Source of the DNA: Leadbetterella sp035299025
GTDB taxonomy: Bacteria > Bacteroidota > Bacteroidia > Cytophagales > Spirosomataceae
DNA length: 64,000 nt
Reading direction: 5' to 3'
NCBI GenBank assembly: GCA_035299025.1
Contig: DATGXK010000020.1
Span: forward strand, 135,733 to 199,732
Part shown: in pieces, positions 17,007 to 25,680 of the stretch
How the letters are laid out: each line of letters opens with the position of its first letter
How positions within the stretch are numbered: the first letter of the stretch is position 1
Made by a program: the position numbers and the translations under genes
Notes under the pieces: model-generated
What the model saw: only the letters and a program-made list of their open reading frames with translations
The model's database searches: none
Told to the model about the DNA's origin: nothing

Positions 17007-18728
17007 ATGAAGAAGGTAACATTTTTAATTTTAGCTTTCTTTGCTTTTGGCTCCATTACAACAAAGGCACAAGATACTTGTTCTGTTTGCAAGCCATACC
17101 CTTGGGAAATTGGCATTCCGCTGGGTATAAACCAATACTTTGGTGATATGCACTGTAGCAAGCCTTATGCCTCTCAAAACAACTTCATGGGTGGTTTGTT
17201 TGTTAGAAGACATATCAGCGACTATTTCGCGGTGAGGCCTCAGGTCCTAATCGGAAAATTGGCTGGTAGAGATTTAGACAATCCAGACGGTCTTTGGGAT
17301 TACAGAAGACTAAGATTTTCATCTACTCCTTTTGTAGAGGCCGCAGTTCTGGGTGAATTCTACCCTCTGAAAGAAAGAAGATTTACATGTGATGGGTTCA
17401 TGAAAAAAACATTATCACCATACATTTTTGGTGGTATCGGTGCTACTTACAGTAACCCAACCATTTATCAAGAACCTGGTGCTCAATTCCCAGTTCTTCA
17501 AAGAGATTTAGATGCAGATAGAGCCCATACTTCGAGTTTCGGAAACAGAATAGCAGCAGTTATTCCCGTTGGCTTAGGTCTCAAGTATAATATCGCACCG
17601 AGATTTACCATTGGTGCTGAGGCTGGTTATAGATTTTCAACTTCAGACTACTTAGATGGATTAAGTTTAGCTGGAAATGCAGACAGAAAAGACGGTTATT
17701 TCCTAGCCAATGTTCTTGGATCTTACAGATTTGGAGATAAAGATTCTGACAAAGACGGCGTTGTTGATAAATGTGATGTTTGTGTAAATGAGCCTGGTCT
17801 TCCGAAATTCCAAGGTTGCCCTGATACAGATGGCGACGGAGTACCAGACAAAGACGATGAATGTCCAACCGTAGCTGGTCCAATAGGTTTGAAGGGATGT
17901 CCTGATAGCGATGGAGACGGGATTGCAGATAAAGATGATGCCTGTCCAACTGTAGTAGGCCCTGCGTACTTAAAGGGTTGTCCTGATAAAGATTTTGACG
18001 GCGTAGCTGACAAAGACGATGCCTGTCCGGATGTGGCTGGTGTTAAAGAATTGAAAGGCTGCCCTGACACAGACGGTGATGGTATTGCCGACAAAGACGA
18101 TGCTTGTCCAAATGCTGCCGGTCCGGCTGCCTTAAACGGTTGTCCTGACACAGACGGCGACGGTATAGCAGATACCAATGATGATTGTATCAATGTAAAA
18201 GGTTTAGCTTCTGCCAACGGATGTCCTGATAGCGACGGAGACGGTGTTCCTGACAACAAAGACTTATGTCCATCGATTCCTGGCTTGATGAGCAACCAAG
18301 GTTGTCCTGAAGGTTATGTAAACGGTGTGGCTCCAATGAGAGGATACAAATCTGCGAGTGGCTGTATCATAACTGCCAATGAGTTAGAGCAATTAAGTTT
18401 TGCAGCCCAAGGTATAGAGTTCTATCCAGGAACAAATAAATTAAAACCTTCTTCTTACAAATCACTTCAAAGAGTATGTGATGTTTTGGGAAGATGTAAA
18501 GACGCTAACCTTACCATCAATACTTACAATGATGGAGGCAGTGGTTCTCAAAATGTTAGATTGGCTAAGCTTAGGGCTTGTGCAATTTATGCTTATTTCT
18601 TGAAGAAAAAATGTGTTTCGAAAGCAAGAATGGCCTATGATGGATTTGGTGATGAAGATCCAAATACTCCTTATACCAACGCCACTGGAGCGAAATCTGG
18701 TTCTAGAACCGAATTCTTGTTGAAATAA
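17007..18728 (+). CDS. OmpA-like outer-membrane protein with thrombospondin type 3 repeats
   Basis: 573 residues. The parts are a signal peptide ending at TKAQD, an outer-membrane beta-barrel (about 25-245), a linker of seven to eight calcium-binding thrombospondin type 3 repeats (about 250-445; units of the form DTDGDGIADKDDACP...GCP), and a C-terminal OmpA-like domain (about 455-573). The OmpA domain keeps the peptidoglycan-contacting Asp (NTYNDGG) and Arg (SGSRTEF). Its usual NRRVEF end is altered and it carries extra cysteines. The role is likely structural, tying the outer membrane to the wall. A TATTTTTG box at 16915-16922 may be the -7 element. A UUCG-loop terminator follows. Confidence 0.93.
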   Translation: MKKVTFLILAFFAFGSITTKAQDTCSVCKPYPWEIGIPLGINQYFGDMHCSKPYASQNNFMGGLFVRRHISDYFAVRPQVLIGKLAGRDLDNPDGLWDYRRLRFSSTPFVEAAVLGEFYPLKERRFTCDGFMKKTLSPYIFGGIGATYSNPTIYQEPGAQFPVLQRDLDADRAHTSSFGNRIAAVIPVGLGLKYNIAPRFTIGAEAGYRFSTSDYLDGLSLAGNADRKDGYFLANVLGSYRFGDKDSDKDGVVDKCDVCVNEPGLPKFQGCPDTDGDGVPDKDDECPTVAGPIGLKGCPDSDGDGIADKDDACPTVVGPAYLKGCPDKDFDGVADKDDACPDVAGVKELKGCPDTDGDGIADKDDACPNAAGPAALNGCPDTDGDGIADTNDDCINVKGLASANGCPDSDGDGVPDNKDLCPSIPGLMSNQGCPEGYVNGVAPMRGYKSASGCIITANELEQLSFAAQGIEFYPGTNKLKPSSYKSLQRVCDVLGRCKDANLTINTYNDGGSGSQNVRLAKLRACAIYAYFLKKKCVSKARMAYDGFGDEDPNTPYTNATGAKSGSRTEFLLK

Positions 18729-18750
18729 TAAGAACCAATGATATTATTAA

Positions 18751-18775
18751 AAGCGACTTTCGAGTCGCTTTTTTT
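18751..18775 (+). terminator. Intrinsic terminator of the OmpA-like gene
   Basis: A perfect 8-bp stem AAGCGACT/AGTCGCTT closed by a TTCG tetraloop and followed by a T run, 22 bp after the stop codon. Confidence 0.92.
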
Positions 18776-18902
18776 ATGTCTTTATAAATAGATCCTGTTG
18801 CGGGAAGATCTCTGAAGTTTGAGATAATTCGATATCATTTGATGGTTTGTGAAACCATTAAAAATATAATTGAGAATCTTTCTGTTTCTTAAGGAAATGG
18901 GT

Positions 18903-18940
18903 AAAAAGAAATGGCACTCTGAATTTCTCCAAAGTGCCAT
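18903..18940 (-). terminator. Intrinsic terminator of the Gfo/Idh gene
   Basis: The stem ATGGCACT/AGTGCCAT (18911-18918 with 18933-18940) is followed on the minus strand by TTCTTTTT. It lies 24 bp past the stop codon of the Gfo/Idh oxidoreductase and ends the sugar-conversion cluster. Confidence 0.8.
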
Positions 18941-18963
18941 CTTTATAATTATTTACACTAATA

Positions 18964-20421
18964 CTATACCTCCCATCCTTTGCGATAGGTCCTTCCAACA
19001 AACTGATTAGCTTCTTCAAGATTTGTGATTCTCATATTTTCTCCATCCCAAAGCAACTTCTTACGTGCGAAAAATTCCATTTTGCCTTTGCTATCTTCTT
19101 TTCTAAGCATATAACTTCTGATGGCCAGATTGCCCATTAGCACCGTCTCGGTCATAGGGCCGGCGTAGTCAAAAGAAGAAGTAAGACCTTTATGTTCTTT
19201 GCTTCCAAAGCCGGCCTTGCAGGCATCTACCCAAAGTCTCTGATGGCCATATTCTGACTCCATATCTTTGGGAAGGTCTGGCCCAAGTTCACGTGTTCCA
19301 TCATTCAAAAACAGCTTTGGCATCATTGGTGAGCTATCGTTGATATTGGTTGTTATAATACCCTTTTCACCAATTATCATTACACCATTGGCACTGTTAG
19401 TGCCTCCTATGTCTTCATTGGCAGGAATAATATCGGGATGAGACGGCCTAATGCCTCCATCACTCCATGTCATTTCTATTTTAGATTTGCTTTTGGGTGT
19501 TTCACCAAAATGCAAGGTAATAAACGAGGAAGCCGGACAACCTTCAGGATTATAATCGGCGTTCCACATCTTTGTAAAAACCGAAGCTACACTACACTCG
19601 GCATCTGTTGGATACTTCAAACCTAAAGTACGGAAAGGAATATCAATCAAGTGGCAGCCCACATCTCCTAACGCTCCAGTTCCATAATCCCACCATCCAC
19701 GCCAGTTAAATGGGTGCATATTGGGTGTGAAAGGTTTAAATTCAGCTGGCCCTAACCACATATCCCAATCCAAATCCTTCGGTTTCAAACTATCATCGGG
19801 CTTTGGCATGGCTCCACCCTGAGGCCACACTGGCCTATTCGTCCATATTTGCACTTTACCTATTTTGCCCAATTGACCAGAATCAACCCATTTTTGGACT
19901 GTTTTCAGGAGTGGATTAGATGCTCCTTGATTACCCATTTGGCTCACAATCTTATACTTCCGGGCCATTTCTGTAAGCAACCTCGCCTCACGGATGTTGT
20001 GGGTCATAGGCTTTTGAACATACACGTGTTTGCCCCTTTCCATGGCATATTTTGCGGCAGGACCGTGCACATGGTCTGGCGTAGAAATGGTTACGGCATC
20101 AATGTCTTTCATGGTATCGAGCATTTGGCGATAATCGGCAAAACGCTTGGCATTTGGAAACAATTTTACCGAGTCCACCGCAGAACCCGAAAAATCCACA
20201 TCACAAAGTGCCGCTACTCGCTCACGACCATTCACTGAGGCATTTTTAATATCACTTCGTCCCTTTCCGCCGGCACCAATTGCGGCGAGATTCAATTGAT
20301 CGCTTGGAGAAATGTAACCCAAACCACCAAGAACATTACGTGGCACTATAAAAAACGACGATGCAATGGCACTGTTTTTTATGAATGACCTCCGAGAATT
20401 TTCCTTTTCTTTTTTGCTCAT
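18964..20421 (-). CDS. Gfo/Idh/MocA family oxidoreductase with Tat signal
   Basis: 485 residues. The N-terminus has a twin-arginine motif (SRRSFIK at about 9-15) before a hydrophobic stretch, so the folded, cofactor-loaded protein is expected to be exported. A Rossmann fold (LAAIGAGGKGRSD) and a conserved KHVYVQKPMTHNIREARLL segment with the EKP-like lysine follow. The C-terminal part is the alpha/beta substrate domain common in Bacteroidota members, with WRGWWDYGTGALGDVGCHL. These enzymes oxidise or reduce sugar hydroxyls with NAD(P); some act as glycosidases. It lies 115 bp after the isomerase gene, possibly with its own promoter. Confidence 0.9.
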   Translation of the reverse strand: MSKKEKENSRRSFIKNSAIASSFFIVPRNVLGGLGYISPSDQLNLAAIGAGGKGRSDIKNASVNGRERVAALCDVDFSGSAVDSVKLFPNAKRFADYRQMLDTMKDIDAVTISTPDHVHGPAAKYAMERGKHVYVQKPMTHNIREARLLTEMARKYKIVSQMGNQGASNPLLKTVQKWVDSGQLGKIGKVQIWTNRPVWPQGGAMPKPDDSLKPKDLDWDMWLGPAEFKPFTPNMHPFNWRGWWDYGTGALGDVGCHLIDIPFRTLGLKYPTDAECSVASVFTKMWNADYNPEGCPASSFITLHFGETPKSKSKIEMTWSDGGIRPSHPDIIPANEDIGGTNSANGVMIIGEKGIITTNINDSSPMMPKLFLNDGTRELGPDLPKDMESEYGHQRLWVDACKAGFGSKEHKGLTSSFDYAGPMTETVLMGNLAIRSYMLRKEDSKGKMEFFARKKLLWDGENMRITNLEEANQFVGRTYRKGWEV

Positions 20422-20536
20422 TTTATTTTAAGATTGAATAAATATTGATTTTCTTATTTAATAATACAATTTACACATTTTAACGGCTTAATGCCAAATA
20501 ATTAGTTGATACCTTTGATTGCGTAGACCAAATAAT

Positions 20537-21427
20537 TCAACCTTCAGGCCAGTATACTTTTAATTTATCGTTCAAAAACTTAACACTTCTTTCTAACTGT
20601 TCCATGCCTTCCACTCCATCCTCTATGCTTATCCAACCATTAAAACCCACCCTCTTGAGTTCGGAAAATATGGCATCATAATCGTTAAGTCCTTTACCAA
20701 TTTCACCATGTCTTAGTCTTTTGGCATATCCGAGTGCTCCGCCTTCCTCTTTCCTCAAATCTTCAATAGTTCCTTCAATTAAATACCTATCGCTGGCGTG
20801 CATTGTAACCACACGGTCTGAAATACGATATAAAAGTTCTAGCGGGTCCTCTCCTGCAAGAAAAGTATTGCTAGGGTCATAATTAACTCCAAAATTGGGG
20901 TGATCAATTCTACGCACCAACTCACAAAAAACATCCATTTTTTGTGCGAATTCAGGAAATTCCCAAAAGTCGTCTTTGTAATGATTTTCTATAATTAATA
21001 TGACTCCAGATTCGACTGCTTGAGGTAAGCACGCCTCAATACATTCTACTGCATATTGAATTCCTTCCTCAATGCTAAGCTCGGGGCGTCGCTGACCTGA
21101 AAGTACCCGACAATATTTACCCCCCAAAGTCTGGCACATTTTAATCCAATTCTTCTGTTTTTCCACCTCCCTCTGTCTAAAGGCTCCATCGGGATGTGTA
21201 AAATCTGGCGAGCAGCAAAGCATAGGAATCTCCTTCCCTTTCGAAATAACTTCGTTTCTAAATTTCAGCCAATTTTCTTGATCTTCCATTTCAAGAAAAC
21301 CAGCATACCACTCCAATCCTTCAATGTCCAACTTAGAGGCCAATGATATCCATTCAGAGACTTTCATTGTTCCTGTTTTGCAAAGTTCTTGCATAAAGGC
21401 CTTCGGGAATGCTGCTAATCTTGGCAT
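20537..21427 (-). CDS. Sugar phosphate isomerase/epimerase (TIM barrel, AP endonuclease 2-like)
   Basis: 296 residues of the xylose isomerase-like TIM-barrel fold. Motifs seen are GVILIIENHYKDDFWEF (metal-ligand Glu and a conserved His), GVNYDPSNTFLAG (Asp), VTMHASDRYL (His) and WISIEDGVEG (Glu), consistent with a two-metal sugar isomerase or epimerase. It has no signal peptide. It begins 16 bp after the SDR gene in the same direction, so it is part of the four-gene operon that starts with the HUMPS gene. The actual sugar is not known. Confidence 0.88.
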   Translation of the reverse strand: MPRLAAFPKAFMQELCKTGTMKVSEWISLASKLDIEGLEWYAGFLEMEDQENWLKFRNEVISKGKEIPMLCCSPDFTHPDGAFRQREVEKQKNWIKMCQTLGGKYCRVLSGQRRPELSIEEGIQYAVECIEACLPQAVESGVILIIENHYKDDFWEFPEFAQKMDVFCELVRRIDHPNFGVNYDPSNTFLAGEDPLELLYRISDRVVTMHASDRYLIEGTIEDLRKEEGGALGYAKRLRHGEIGKGLNDYDAIFSELKRVGFNGWISIEDGVEGMEQLERSVKFLNDKLKVYWPEG

Positions 21428-21443
21428 TGGATGTAGATTGGGT

Positions 21444-22235
21444 TTATTTAGTTATAGTAATATCTTTTGGCATGTTTCTACCAATCATTGGAAACTGTTC
21501 CATATCAAACACTTGACTACTGATCGGCCCGCACTGGTCGCTCATTATATAAACCGCCATACTAGCAATTTCTTCGGGTTTGAAAATCCTTCCAGATGGA
21601 GCAAAAAAACTGGAAATATCTTCAAACCAATTTTCTTTCATTCCTTGCTCTTTTTTGTTCTGTTTTTCTTTCTCTGTGAGAACCCAGCCTGGATTAATTT
21701 GATTTACTCTGATCCCCTTCTGCCGAAAAAGTGAGTCTCCAAGATTTCTGGTGAGAGTCATCAAAGCTCCCTTTGAAACGCTATAAGCAAAAAGATGAGG
21801 TTCACCACCCCAAGAATTAATAGAACCTATATTTAGCACGTTTCCTCTTGTCTTTGAGAGCTCTATTGCCGCGGCTTGAATAATTGCAAATGGTGCAATT
21901 GTGTTGACCCGCAACATTTTTTCAAAAAACAAAACCGTGGTATCGTCAATATCAGATGTTGCAATGTAAGCCGCATTATTGACCACACAGTCTAATTTAC
22001 CAAAAATATTGATTGCCGTAGATACCAATAAGTCAGGAATATCGGCTTCGGTAATGTCGCCAATAAGCAAATGGGCATTTTCTTTGCCCAAAGAATTGAC
22101 CAACGCTTCTCCCAAATCGGCTTCCAAGCCGTTTATAATTACCTTGGCTCCAGCTTGTACGCACTTGTTGGCAATGGCTTTTCCAATTCCAGTACAAGCA
22201 CCAGTAACGATCACCACCTTATCCTTTAGTTCCAT
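21444..22235 (-). CDS. Short-chain dehydrogenase/reductase (SDR)
   Basis: 263 residues of classical SDR form: the cofactor loop TGACTGIGKAI near residue 11-21, NNAAY near 87, the catalytic Ser in NIGSINSWGG, and YSVSKGAL with the Tyr and Lys of the active site. PGWVLTEKEK follows the fold's PG motif. It would oxidise or reduce an alcohol or sugar with NAD(P). It sits one base from the end of the alcohol dehydrogenase gene, showing tight operon packing. The substrate is unknown. Confidence 0.93.
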   Translation of the reverse strand: MELKDKVVIVTGACTGIGKAIANKCVQAGAKVIINGLEADLGEALVNSLGKENAHLLIGDITEADIPDLLVSTAINIFGKLDCVVNNAAYIATSDIDDTTVLFFEKMLRVNTIAPFAIIQAAAIELSKTRGNVLNIGSINSWGGEPHLFAYSVSKGALMTLTRNLGDSLFRQKGIRVNQINPGWVLTEKEKQNKKEQGMKENWFEDISSFFAPSGRIFKPEEIASMAVYIMSDQCGPISSQVFDMEQFPMIGRNMPKDITITK

Positions 22236-22236
22236 T

Positions 22237-23262
22237 TTAGACAGGTTTTAATACACTTTTAACTACTTTTCCAGAATGCATTTGATGAAAAGCCTCCTGC
22301 CAGTCTGTAATTGGCCAAACACCACCAATAATAGGCTTGACGTCCAATTGTCCGCTGCTCAGTAAGGCTATAACTTTTTCCCAAATTGGCCAGTTGTGGC
22401 TAAAACTACCCTGCAGTCTAATATTTTTCTGAACCAAAGCATCTAACGAAAACCCTAATGGCTGTGGTCCCCACCCAACTTTAGTAATTTGGCCGTTCGG
22501 TCTTACTAAATCTAAAGCCATTTTCAATGTGACGCTTGCACCTGCGGCGTCTATTATAGTGTCTGCCCCAAGTCCGTCTTGGCGGTAGGCCCATTCGGTG
22601 GCATCTCCTATTATTCCCTCACATCCGTAATGTTTGGCAATTTCTAACCGGCCTCTATCGCTTTCTAAACCTACTATGGCCACCAGAGCACCACAAAGAC
22701 GGGCCATTGCTGCACATAAAATACCGATAGTACCTGGCCCCAAAACTACCACTCTATCGCCAGGCTTAATATTTGAATTAACAACAACTGCATTGTATGC
22801 AACAGAACAAGGTTCTGTTAAACAAGCCTGCTCAAAAGATAGATTTTCAGGAACACTATGGAGGCAACGCGATGGTACTTTAACATATTTAGTCATGGCT
22901 CCATTTACACCATACCCAAAGCCCTTTCTTGATGGATCAAGATTATAAAGACCCTGACGAGACATAGGGCTGAAGGGATTAATTATTGCGGCGGTTTCAC
23001 TGACTACTCTATCACCCTCCTTCCAGGAAGCGACATTTTTACCAATTTCTACAATATGACCACCAAACTCGTGCCCTAAAACCACCGGATAATTTACTGG
23101 CCAGCTGTGATCTGATGTCCATTGGTGCAAATCACTACCACAAACGCCCACATTGGCAACTTCCATCAAAATATCGTCATCACCAATAATCGGCTTTTCA
23201 ATTTCTCGAATCTCAACACTACCCTTTTCTGCAGAAAAATTTACTACGGCTGCGTTTTTCAT
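22237..23262 (-). CDS. Zinc-type alcohol/polyol dehydrogenase (MDR family)
   Basis: 341 residues from the ATG at 23260-23262; a TTG one codon upstream is less likely. The stop of the HUMPS gene overlaps the start as TGATG. Catalytic zinc ligands are visible: Cys in CGSDLHQW, His and Glu in GHEFGG, and Glu in TEPCSVAYN. The Rossmann domain has VVLGPGTIGIL. The segment that normally holds four cysteines for structural zinc (between GDRVVSE and GYGVNGAM) contains none, so only the catalytic zinc is expected. This resembles sorbitol/threonine dehydrogenase-type enzymes acting on polyols or sugar phosphates. Confidence 0.92.
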   Translation of the reverse strand: MKNAAVVNFSAEKGSVEIREIEKPIIGDDDILMEVANVGVCGSDLHQWTSDHSWPVNYPVVLGHEFGGHIVEIGKNVASWKEGDRVVSETAAIINPFSPMSRQGLYNLDPSRKGFGYGVNGAMTKYVKVPSRCLHSVPENLSFEQACLTEPCSVAYNAVVVNSNIKPGDRVVVLGPGTIGILCAAMARLCGALVAIVGLESDRGRLEIAKHYGCEGIIGDATEWAYRQDGLGADTIIDAAGASVTLKMALDLVRPNGQITKVGWGPQPLGFSLDALVQKNIRLQGSFSHNWPIWEKVIALLSSGQLDVKPIIGGVWPITDWQEAFHQMHSGKVVKSVLKPV

Positions 23263-23966
23263 CAATTGTTTAATTTAATATCTCCGTAAGCATGTATTTG
23301 ATCACAAATCAATCTAAGCGAACTCTCCAAATCGCCGTCTGCAGTTTTGAAAGAGTCGGCATCAATAGTCAATGGAGCTCCCAAAACCACCAAAGGAGCA
23401 CCGAAAGACGGACAAGCAATGGCTTGTTCCAAACTTAAACCACCAACCGCCTGAACTGGAACATTTACAGACTTCACAACCTCTCTCAATTGATCCATTG
23501 GGCTCGGCATTCTTAGACCTTGGGCGGCAATACCTCTCCTTTCGTCATAACCGATATGATGAATCACATAGTCGCAGCCCAGTCCTTCCAACCATCTTGA
23601 ACCCTCTACCATATCTGGGCAGCCAAGATTGTCACCCATAACTTTTATTCCATAATCTTTACCTGCCTTTACTACTACCTTAATAGTTTCTTCATGAGCC
23701 CGAGCCATTACAACCACATGGGTGGCTCCTGCTTTGGCCATCATTTCGGCTTCTAGGTAACCACCATCCATCGTCTTTAAATCAGCTACAATGGGAATAT
23801 TTGGAAATGCCTCTCGGAGTTTTCTAACTCCATGGAGTCCTTCGGCCAAAATTAGTGGAGTACCGGCCTCAAGCCAATCCACACCAGCCCTGAGGGCCAT
23901 AGCGGCCGTCTCAAGAGCCTCATCAATATTGGTAAGGTCTAACGAAATCTGAACAATTGGTTTCAC
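23262..23966 (-). CDS. HUMPS-family protein (3-hexulose-6-phosphate synthase / 3-keto-L-gulonate-6-phosphate decarboxylase-like)
   Basis: 234 residues in the orotidine decarboxylase/HUMPS superfamily. The start is a GTG at 23964-23966 with no in-frame ATG nearby. Signatures are VDWLEAGTPLILAEG, the phosphate/metal motif DxKxxD in VADLKTMDGG, and YVIHHIGYDERRG. These enzymes either join formaldehyde and ribulose 5-phosphate or decarboxylate a 3-keto-gulonate phosphate; both use a magnesium-stabilised enediolate. The partner isomerase of the formaldehyde pathway (SIS-domain) is absent from the neighbourhood, and no sugar kinase or transporter is in the operon, so the reaction here is uncertain. 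It is first in a tight four-gene operon. Confidence 0.85.
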   Translation of the reverse strand: MKPIVQISLDLTNIDEALETAAMALRAGVDWLEAGTPLILAEGLHGVRKLREAFPNIPIVADLKTMDGGYLEAEMMAKAGATHVVVMARAHEETIKVVVKAGKDYGIKVMGDNLGCPDMVEGSRWLEGLGCDYVIHHIGYDERRGIAAQGLRMPSPMDQLREVVKSVNVPVQAVGGLSLEQAIACPSFGAPLVVLGAPLTIDADSFKTADGDLESSLRLICDQIHAYGDIKLNN

Positions 23967-24137
23967 TGTTACTTTTTTAAGGTTGAATATTGCATCTCAA
24001 AGAGAAATAATAGATATGTACAATTCTATTTTGAATAAATACAAATAATGCCTTCTAAAATTAATAATTTTTTTTAATAAATCAACAATAGGTATTAAAA
24101 CAGTTAGCAGTTTTAAACTTTATACCACGAAAAAACC

Positions 24138-24170
24138 AAAAAAATAGGGTGTTGGACAAATCCAACACCC
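24138..24170 (-). terminator. Terminator of the respiratory supra-operon
   Basis: A perfect 10-bp stem GGGTGTTGGA/TCCAACACCC with a CAAA loop (24147-24170). On the minus strand it is followed by TA and seven T. It lies 29 bp past the last gene of the cytochrome oxidase operon. Confidence 0.93.
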
Positions 24171-24198
24171 TTCATTATGAGCGGTTTCAAACCGAACC

Positions 24199-24474
24199 CT
24201 ATTTGGTATATATTTCTGAAAGTCTTTTTTCAAGCTCCTGCCGTTCTTTAAGCTCTTTTTTCCCAACTTTAAACCAGAAGAAAATCAAACCACCAACCAA
24301 CAAATATGGGGCTGAAAGAAGATAAAGAATGCCAAAGTTCAAACCAGTACCAATTACTCCACGACCTTCGCTAAGATTGCTTTCAACCGTTGCCCTGCAC
24401 ATAGCACATTGGCCAGCACTTTCGAAGGACAACAAAACGATAAATGTAATAATTAGAAATGCCATTCTTTTCAT
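24199..24474 (-). CDS. Small membrane protein with CxxC motif, last gene of the oxidase operon
   Basis: 91 residues. A signal-like hydrophobic segment (about 4-19) is followed by CAMC at about 23-26, a short loop, one more membrane span (about 44-69) and a charged tail rich in Lys and Glu that should face the cytoplasm. I know no assigned function. Its place directly after DUF420 and SCO, two copper-centre assembly-type proteins, suggests a role in oxidase assembly, possibly metal or thiol handling by the periplasmic CxxC; that is inference. The gap to the DUF420 gene is one base. Confidence 0.8.
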   Translation of the reverse strand: MKRMAFLIITFIVLLSFESAGQCAMCRATVESNLSEGRGVIGTGLNFGILYLLSAPYLLVGGLIFFWFKVGKKELKERQELEKRLSEIYTK

Positions 24475-24475
24475 A

Positions 24476-25006
24476 TCAAAAACTATAATATGGTGATATC
24501 ATAATATAAGCCAACACCCCAGTAATGGAAACATAAAGCCAAATAGGATACGCAATTTTCACAACTTTCCTGTGCTCGGCATCCATTCTGTTCCAACCAA
24601 AATAATATGCTCTCAAAACGAACGGTAATACAATCAACGACGCCCCAATGTGCGAGATAAGATTGAAATAATAAAAGTATCTTATAAGGCCCTCTCCGCC
24701 AAATGAAGTAGACGGATTGCTTATGTGATAAATCACATAAAACACTAAAAACAATCCACCCAAAGCGAAAGCTAAAGACATGGCTAATTTATGCGAAGCT
24801 ATATTTTTATACTTAATAAGAAACAAGCCTATTACAAGTAAAACCGCCGTAGCAGAATTAATAACAGCATTTATTAATGGCAAACTTTGAGTCCAGGCTC
24901 CCAAATCCAGTTTTGTCCTGATCCCCAGCAAAACTGCAACCACTACTGGTATAACTACCGAAATAACATTAATCGTACTAAACAAACCTTTTTTCTCCAC
25001 TATCAC
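24476..25006 (-). CDS. DUF420 membrane protein (oxidase assembly-type)
   Basis: 176 residues with about five membrane spans and the DUF420 pattern: SLPLINAVINSATAVLLVIG, then IASHKLAMSLAFALGGLFLV and YHISNPSTSFGGEG, with histidines inside spans. Family members (CtaM-like) sit in aa3 oxidase operons and are implicated in oxidase assembly. The start is a GTG at 25004-25006 overlapping the SCO stop codon as GTGA, a sign of translational coupling. Confidence 0.88.
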   Translation of the reverse strand: MIVEKKGLFSTINVISVVIPVVVAVLLGIRTKLDLGAWTQSLPLINAVINSATAVLLVIGLFLIKYKNIASHKLAMSLAFALGGLFLVFYVIYHISNPSTSFGGEGLIRYFYYFNLISHIGASLIVLPFVLRAYYFGWNRMDAEHRKVVKIAYPIWLYVSITGVLAYIMISPYYSF

Positions 25007-25680
25007 TTATCTTTTAATAACACCTTAATTTCTACAACCAATCTTTCTATATCTGACTTGTTTGTGCCTTCATAAATACCTCTAATATGACCCTCGCGAT
25101 CTATCAACAATAACTTATCTGAGTGGATAAAGGTTTGGTCAATATCCACTATATTTTTATCATAATCCGAAGCATCCGACACCGGAAGCTTGAAACCATT
25201 GATAGCCAGATCATAAATATACCTCTTATCACCGGTTAAAAAGTTCCAATTTGAGTAAGTAGAACCCAACTCCTGTGCATATTTTTTCAAAATGTTTGGC
25301 TTGTCATAAACTGGATCCACTGTAAGCGAGTAAAGTCTCACCAAATCATTCGTCTTGAAAGTTTCAGCCACTCTCAGCAAGTTTTTATTGGTGATTGGGC
25401 AAACTGTACCACAACGACTAAAAAAGAAGCTTATAACCGAAATTCCTCCCGATTTATATCGCACTTCTAAACTATCTTGACTGGTCAGCGAAAACTCTGG
25501 AGCTTTTATAAATATAGTATCGCCATTTGAAACCTTTACTTCACCCGAAGAATTCAGTTCGGGAAAATAATGGGGCAAGTCAAATTTGTTTTCTCCGAAA
25601 AACTTTAAAAACAAAAAAACAAAAACCGGAACACCCAAAACTATGAGGAGTATTCCGGTCTTTAAAAATTTATTAGACAT
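25003..25680 (-). CDS. SCO1/SenC family copper chaperone protein
   Basis: 225 residues: one N-terminal membrane anchor, then a periplasmic thioredoxin-like domain. The copper-binding CxxxC is in SRCGTVCPITNKN and the distal histidine in TFIHSDKLLLID, so the three ligands expected for Cu delivery are present. It should help build the CuA centre of subunit II encoded upstream in the same operon. It starts directly after the subunit IV gene and overlaps the DUF420 gene. Confidence 0.95.
   Translation of the reverse strand: MSNKFLKTGILLIVLGVPVFVFLFLKFFGENKFDLPHYFPELNSSGEVKVSNGDTIFIKAPEFSLTSQDSLEVRYKSGGISVISFFFSRCGTVCPITNKNLLRVAETFKTNDLVRLYSLTVDPVYDKPNILKKYAQELGSTYSNWNFLTGDKRYIYDLAINGFKLPVSDASDYDKNIVDIDQTFIHSDKLLLIDREGHIRGIYEGTNKSDIERLVVEIKVLLKDK

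Noticed and set aside
17723..18295. Long minus-strand open frame across the repeat tract
   Set aside because: It is the antisense shadow of the Asp/Gly-rich repeats, with low-complexity Ser/Pro composition and no homology.
17740..18310. CRISPR-like repeat array
   Set aside because: The regular repeats are in frame, encode thrombospondin type 3 units and have no spacers.
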